Shown here: positions 4,804 through 6,616 of the stretch, one piece after another | How the letters are laid out: the number at the start of each line of letters is the position of its first letter | Position numbering within the stretch: position 1 is the first letter of the stretch | Source of the DNA: Pseudomonadota bacterium | GTDB lineage: Bacteria; Pseudomonadota; Alphaproteobacteria; Rhizobiales; Xanthobacteraceae | Direction: 5' to 3' | Length of the DNA: 6,616 nt | NCBI GenBank assembly: GCA_023390695.1 | Contig: JAEWCJ010000404.1 | Span: forward strand, 1 to 6,616 | Program-made: the position numbers and the translations under genes | Notes under the pieces: generated by a model | The model's database searches: none | The model's input: the letters and a program-made list of their open reading frames with translations, nothing else | What the model was told of the DNA's origin: nothing

Positions 4804-5976
4804 ATGCGCCTGCAGCCGGACGTGTCCGATGATGACGGCCTGACGCCGCGCGAGCGCGCGACGTTGCCGGAGAGCCTTGCGCGGGCGCTTGCGTTTCTCA
4901 ACGCGCGGCTGGATGCGCCGGTCGCGCTGGACGATCTGGCGGCCGCAGCGGGCGTCCGTCCGCGCACGCTGGAAGCCCATTTCAAGTCGCATCTTGGCAC
5001 GACGCCGCTCGGCTGGGTGCGGCGGACGCGGCTTGCCCGTGCGCGCCAGCACTTGCTCGCGTCCGGCGAGAGCGCAAACGTCACCGATATCGCCAATGCC
5101 AACGGCTTCACCGAGCTGGGCCGCTTTGCCGCGCAGTACCGGCGGCAATTCGGCGAATTGCCGTCGCAGACCTTGAAGGCGTCGCGCGGGAAAATCGCGG
5201 ACAACGATATCGACGATGAGGCGTTGCGGCTGAGCTGGCGCGCATTGGCCGAAGCCTTCATGGTGGGGCCGGCGCATAATCGTGCCGCGCTCGAGGATGT
5301 CGAACGCGCGCAGGAACTGGCACCGCATTACGCCTTGCCGAAGGCGATCGCCGCCTGGTGCTGGAGCCAGCGCGCCGCGCACGGTTTCAGCACGACCTCG
5401 CAAATCGATCGCGGGCATGCGCTCCGGCTTGCCGACGAGGCGGCGCGGATGGCGCCGCATGACGCGCTGTCGCTCAGTCTGTGCAGCGGCGCGCTGACAT
5501 TGTCGCGCCGCTTGTCCGAGGCCGACGGGCTTATCGAACGCTCGCTGGCCATGGACCCGTGGTCGCCCTGGGCATGGATCCGCCGTGCCTGGCTGTCGGC
5601 CTATCAGGGCGACGATGACGGCGCGCTGCGCGAATTGCAGATCACGTTGCGGCTGATGCCGTTCGAGCCGATCCGCCATCTTGCCTTCATCGGCATGGGC
5701 TGCGCGCATTTCAATGCCGGTCGCTATGAACGGGCGGCGCGCTGGGTGCAGAGCGGCGTGGAGTCGGTGCCGGATTCGTTCTGGGCCGCGCGTGTCCACG
5801 GCGCCGGGACAGCGCTGGCCGGCGCGAAGAGCGACGCCCGACGCCAGGCGCGCACGCTGTTGCGCAAGGATGGCAATCTCACCGTTGCGTCGGCGCGGGC
5901 GGCCTGGCCGTTCACCCCGTCCTTCGTGGAGCGACTGGGCGAAGGGCTGCAGATCGCCGGCGTGCCGTGCGCCTGA
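4804..5976 (+). CDS. AraC-type HTH regulator with C-terminal TPR-like domain
   Basis: The protein has 390 residues. Residues about 24-125 are an AraC/XylS DNA-binding domain with two HTH motifs: LDDLAAAAGVRPRTLEAHFKSHLGTTPLGWVRRTRLARARQ in pieces over 42-82, and VTDIANANGFTELGRFAAQYRRQFGELPSQ over 93-122, both close to consensus. Residues about 140-355 are helical repeats of TPR type, for example ALRLADEAARMAP (206-218), ADGLIERSLAMDP (240-252) and RYERAARWVQSGVESVP (307-323). The C-terminal end (PFTPSFVERLGEGLQIAGVP, 369-388) resembles the end of TPR modules attached to class III adenylate cyclases and CadC-like regulators in rhizobia. In most AraC proteins the HTH is C-terminal and follows a ligand domain; here the order is reversed and the sensor is TPR-like, suggesting control by protein contact rather than a small molecule. 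It is divergent from the methyltransferase, a likely target. It has no membrane segment. Confidence 0.85.
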   Translation: MRLQPDVSDDDGLTPRERATLPESLARALAFLNARLDAPVALDDLAAAAGVRPRTLEAHFKSHLGTTPLGWVRRTRLARARQHLLASGESANVTDIANANGFTELGRFAAQYRRQFGELPSQTLKASRGKIADNDIDDEALRLSWRALAEAFMVGPAHNRAALEDVERAQELAPHYALPKAIAAWCWSQRAAHGFSTTSQIDRGHALRLADEAARMAPHDALSLSLCSGALTLSRRLSEADGLIERSLAMDPWSPWAWIRRAWLSAYQGDDDGALRELQITLRLMPFEPIRHLAFIGMGCAHFNAGRYERAARWVQSGVESVPDSFWAARVHGAGTALAGAKSDARRQARTLLRKDGNLTVASARAAWPFTPSFVERLGEGLQIAGVPCA

Positions 5977-5979
5977 GCC

Positions 5980-6363
5980 TCACTTCTTTTCAATCTTGTA
6001 GCGCGCCTGTCCGGATTTGCCGGCGGCGGTCTTGATCATCAACGTGATCTGCGTGTTCGGCGCGATCGCCTTTTTGGTTTCGCCCTTAAATGCGTTGTCG
6101 CCGGACTGGGCGAGCGTCACGGTCTCGCGGTCGGCGCCGTTCACGACCAGCGCAGAGGCTGCGTAACCCTTCGTGCTGACCGGCTTGTTGCCTTCATCGA
6201 GGATGTTGACGGTGAGGGTATTGCCGGACGTCAGCAACTCGGCATGCACGCCGGCGACATCTTCCATGATCCCGCCATTCGGCCCCTTGTTGCCGTGGCT
6301 GTGCTGCGCGGCGGCGGGGAGTGTGAAGGCAAGGACAGCCGCAAGCGCGAGAGCATATTTCAT
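5980..6363 (-). CDS. Small periplasmic protein linked to a metal RND pump
   Basis: The 127-residue protein opens with a Sec signal peptide (MKYALALAAVLAFTLPAAA, cleavage after A19). The mature N-terminus is QHSHGNKGPNGG, followed by GVHAELL. The remaining residues (about 40-127) alternate hydrophobic and polar residues as in a beta-sandwich and end in a basic tail (ARYKIEKK). H21, H23 and H40 are candidate metal ligands; there is no cysteine. The HGPNGG...GxHxEL pattern recalls the start of CzcB/CusB-type adaptor proteins of heavy-metal RND systems, but without hairpin or lipoyl parts. I do not recognise a named family. It follows the pump gene with 10 bases between, and its Shine-Dalgarno overlaps the pump stop codon, so it is very probably part of the same operon and may bind or deliver metal in the periplasm (inference). 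Its stop lies 3 bases from that of the convergent regulator. Confidence 0.82.
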   Translation of the reverse strand: MKYALALAAVLAFTLPAAAQHSHGNKGPNGGIMEDVAGVHAELLTSGNTLTVNILDEGNKPVSTKGYAASALVVNGADRETVTLAQSGDNAFKGETKKAIAPNTQITLMIKTAAGKSGQARYKIEKK

Positions 6364-6369
6364 TTGTTT

Positions 6370-6373
6370 CTCC

Positions 6374-6375
<2 letters not shown>
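6370..6375 (-). promoter_or_regulatory. Ribosome binding site overlapping the pump stop codon
   Basis: On the minus strand the pump's TAA runs directly into the Shine-Dalgarno (TAAGGAG), which lies 6 bases before the ATG at 6363. This overlap is typical of translational coupling and ties the small periplasmic protein to the pump. Confidence 0.8.

Positions 6376-6616
<241 letters not shown>

Noticed and set aside
4711..5799. Long minus-strand open frame opposite the AraC-TPR gene (362 codons)
   Set aside because: Composition is Arg/Gln/Ala-rich without motifs; the + strand gene has clear HTH signatures.

Overview
The window looks like chromosomal DNA of an alphaproteobacterium, probably from the Hyphomicrobiales (Bradyrhizobium/Rhodopseudomonas/Pseudolabrys-like). 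The basis is high GC, strong G/C third-position bias, Shine-Dalgarno starts, and a gene set common in that group: DedA, FkbM, an exported GlcG/DUF336 protein, a Tat-exported metallo-beta-lactamase-fold hydrolase and an HME-type RND pump. This placement is an inference from style and content; there is no rRNA or marker gene to fix it. I see no tRNA, rRNA, CRISPR array, insertion sequence, phage gene or integrase.

Layout. Positions 1-60 (-) hold the first 20 codons of a lysine-rich protein that leaves the window. A 186-base gap follows, then a tight two-gene + strand unit: a DedA-family membrane protein (247-771) and an FkbM-type methyltransferase (773-1567), one base apart. Converging on it is a secreted GlcG/HbpS-like (DUF336) protein (1612-2142, -). 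It is divergent, across 281 bases, from a Tat-signal MBL-fold hydrolase resembling the methyl parathion hydrolase group (2424-3425, +). A hairpin with a GAAA loop (3481-3508) separates this gene from a convergent class I SAM-dependent methyltransferase (3532-4359, -). A 444-base gene-free region with several short repeats follows. On its other side is a divergent regulator (4804-5976, +) with an unusual plan: AraC-type HTH at the N-terminus, then TPR-like repeats. Three bases beyond its stop, on the opposite strand, ends a small histidine-containing periplasmic protein (5980-6363, -). That protein is translationally coupled to the C-terminus of a CusA/CzcA-type RND metal efflux pump (6374-6616, -), which continues off the right edge.

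How the parts may work together. DedA-FkbM is best read as a cell-envelope pair (lipid carrier flipping and methylation of a glycan or lipid), but no substrate can be read from sequence. The AraC-TPR regulator and the divergent methyltransferase are a plausible regulator-target pair, and an 8-base word repeated three times between them is a candidate operator. The small periplasmic protein is probably an accessory of the metal efflux system.

Most of the window is ordinary accessory or housekeeping content. I did not find a convincing new system. The most worthwhile leads are the AraC-TPR regulator with its repeat-bearing intergenic region and the small RND-linked periplasmic protein.
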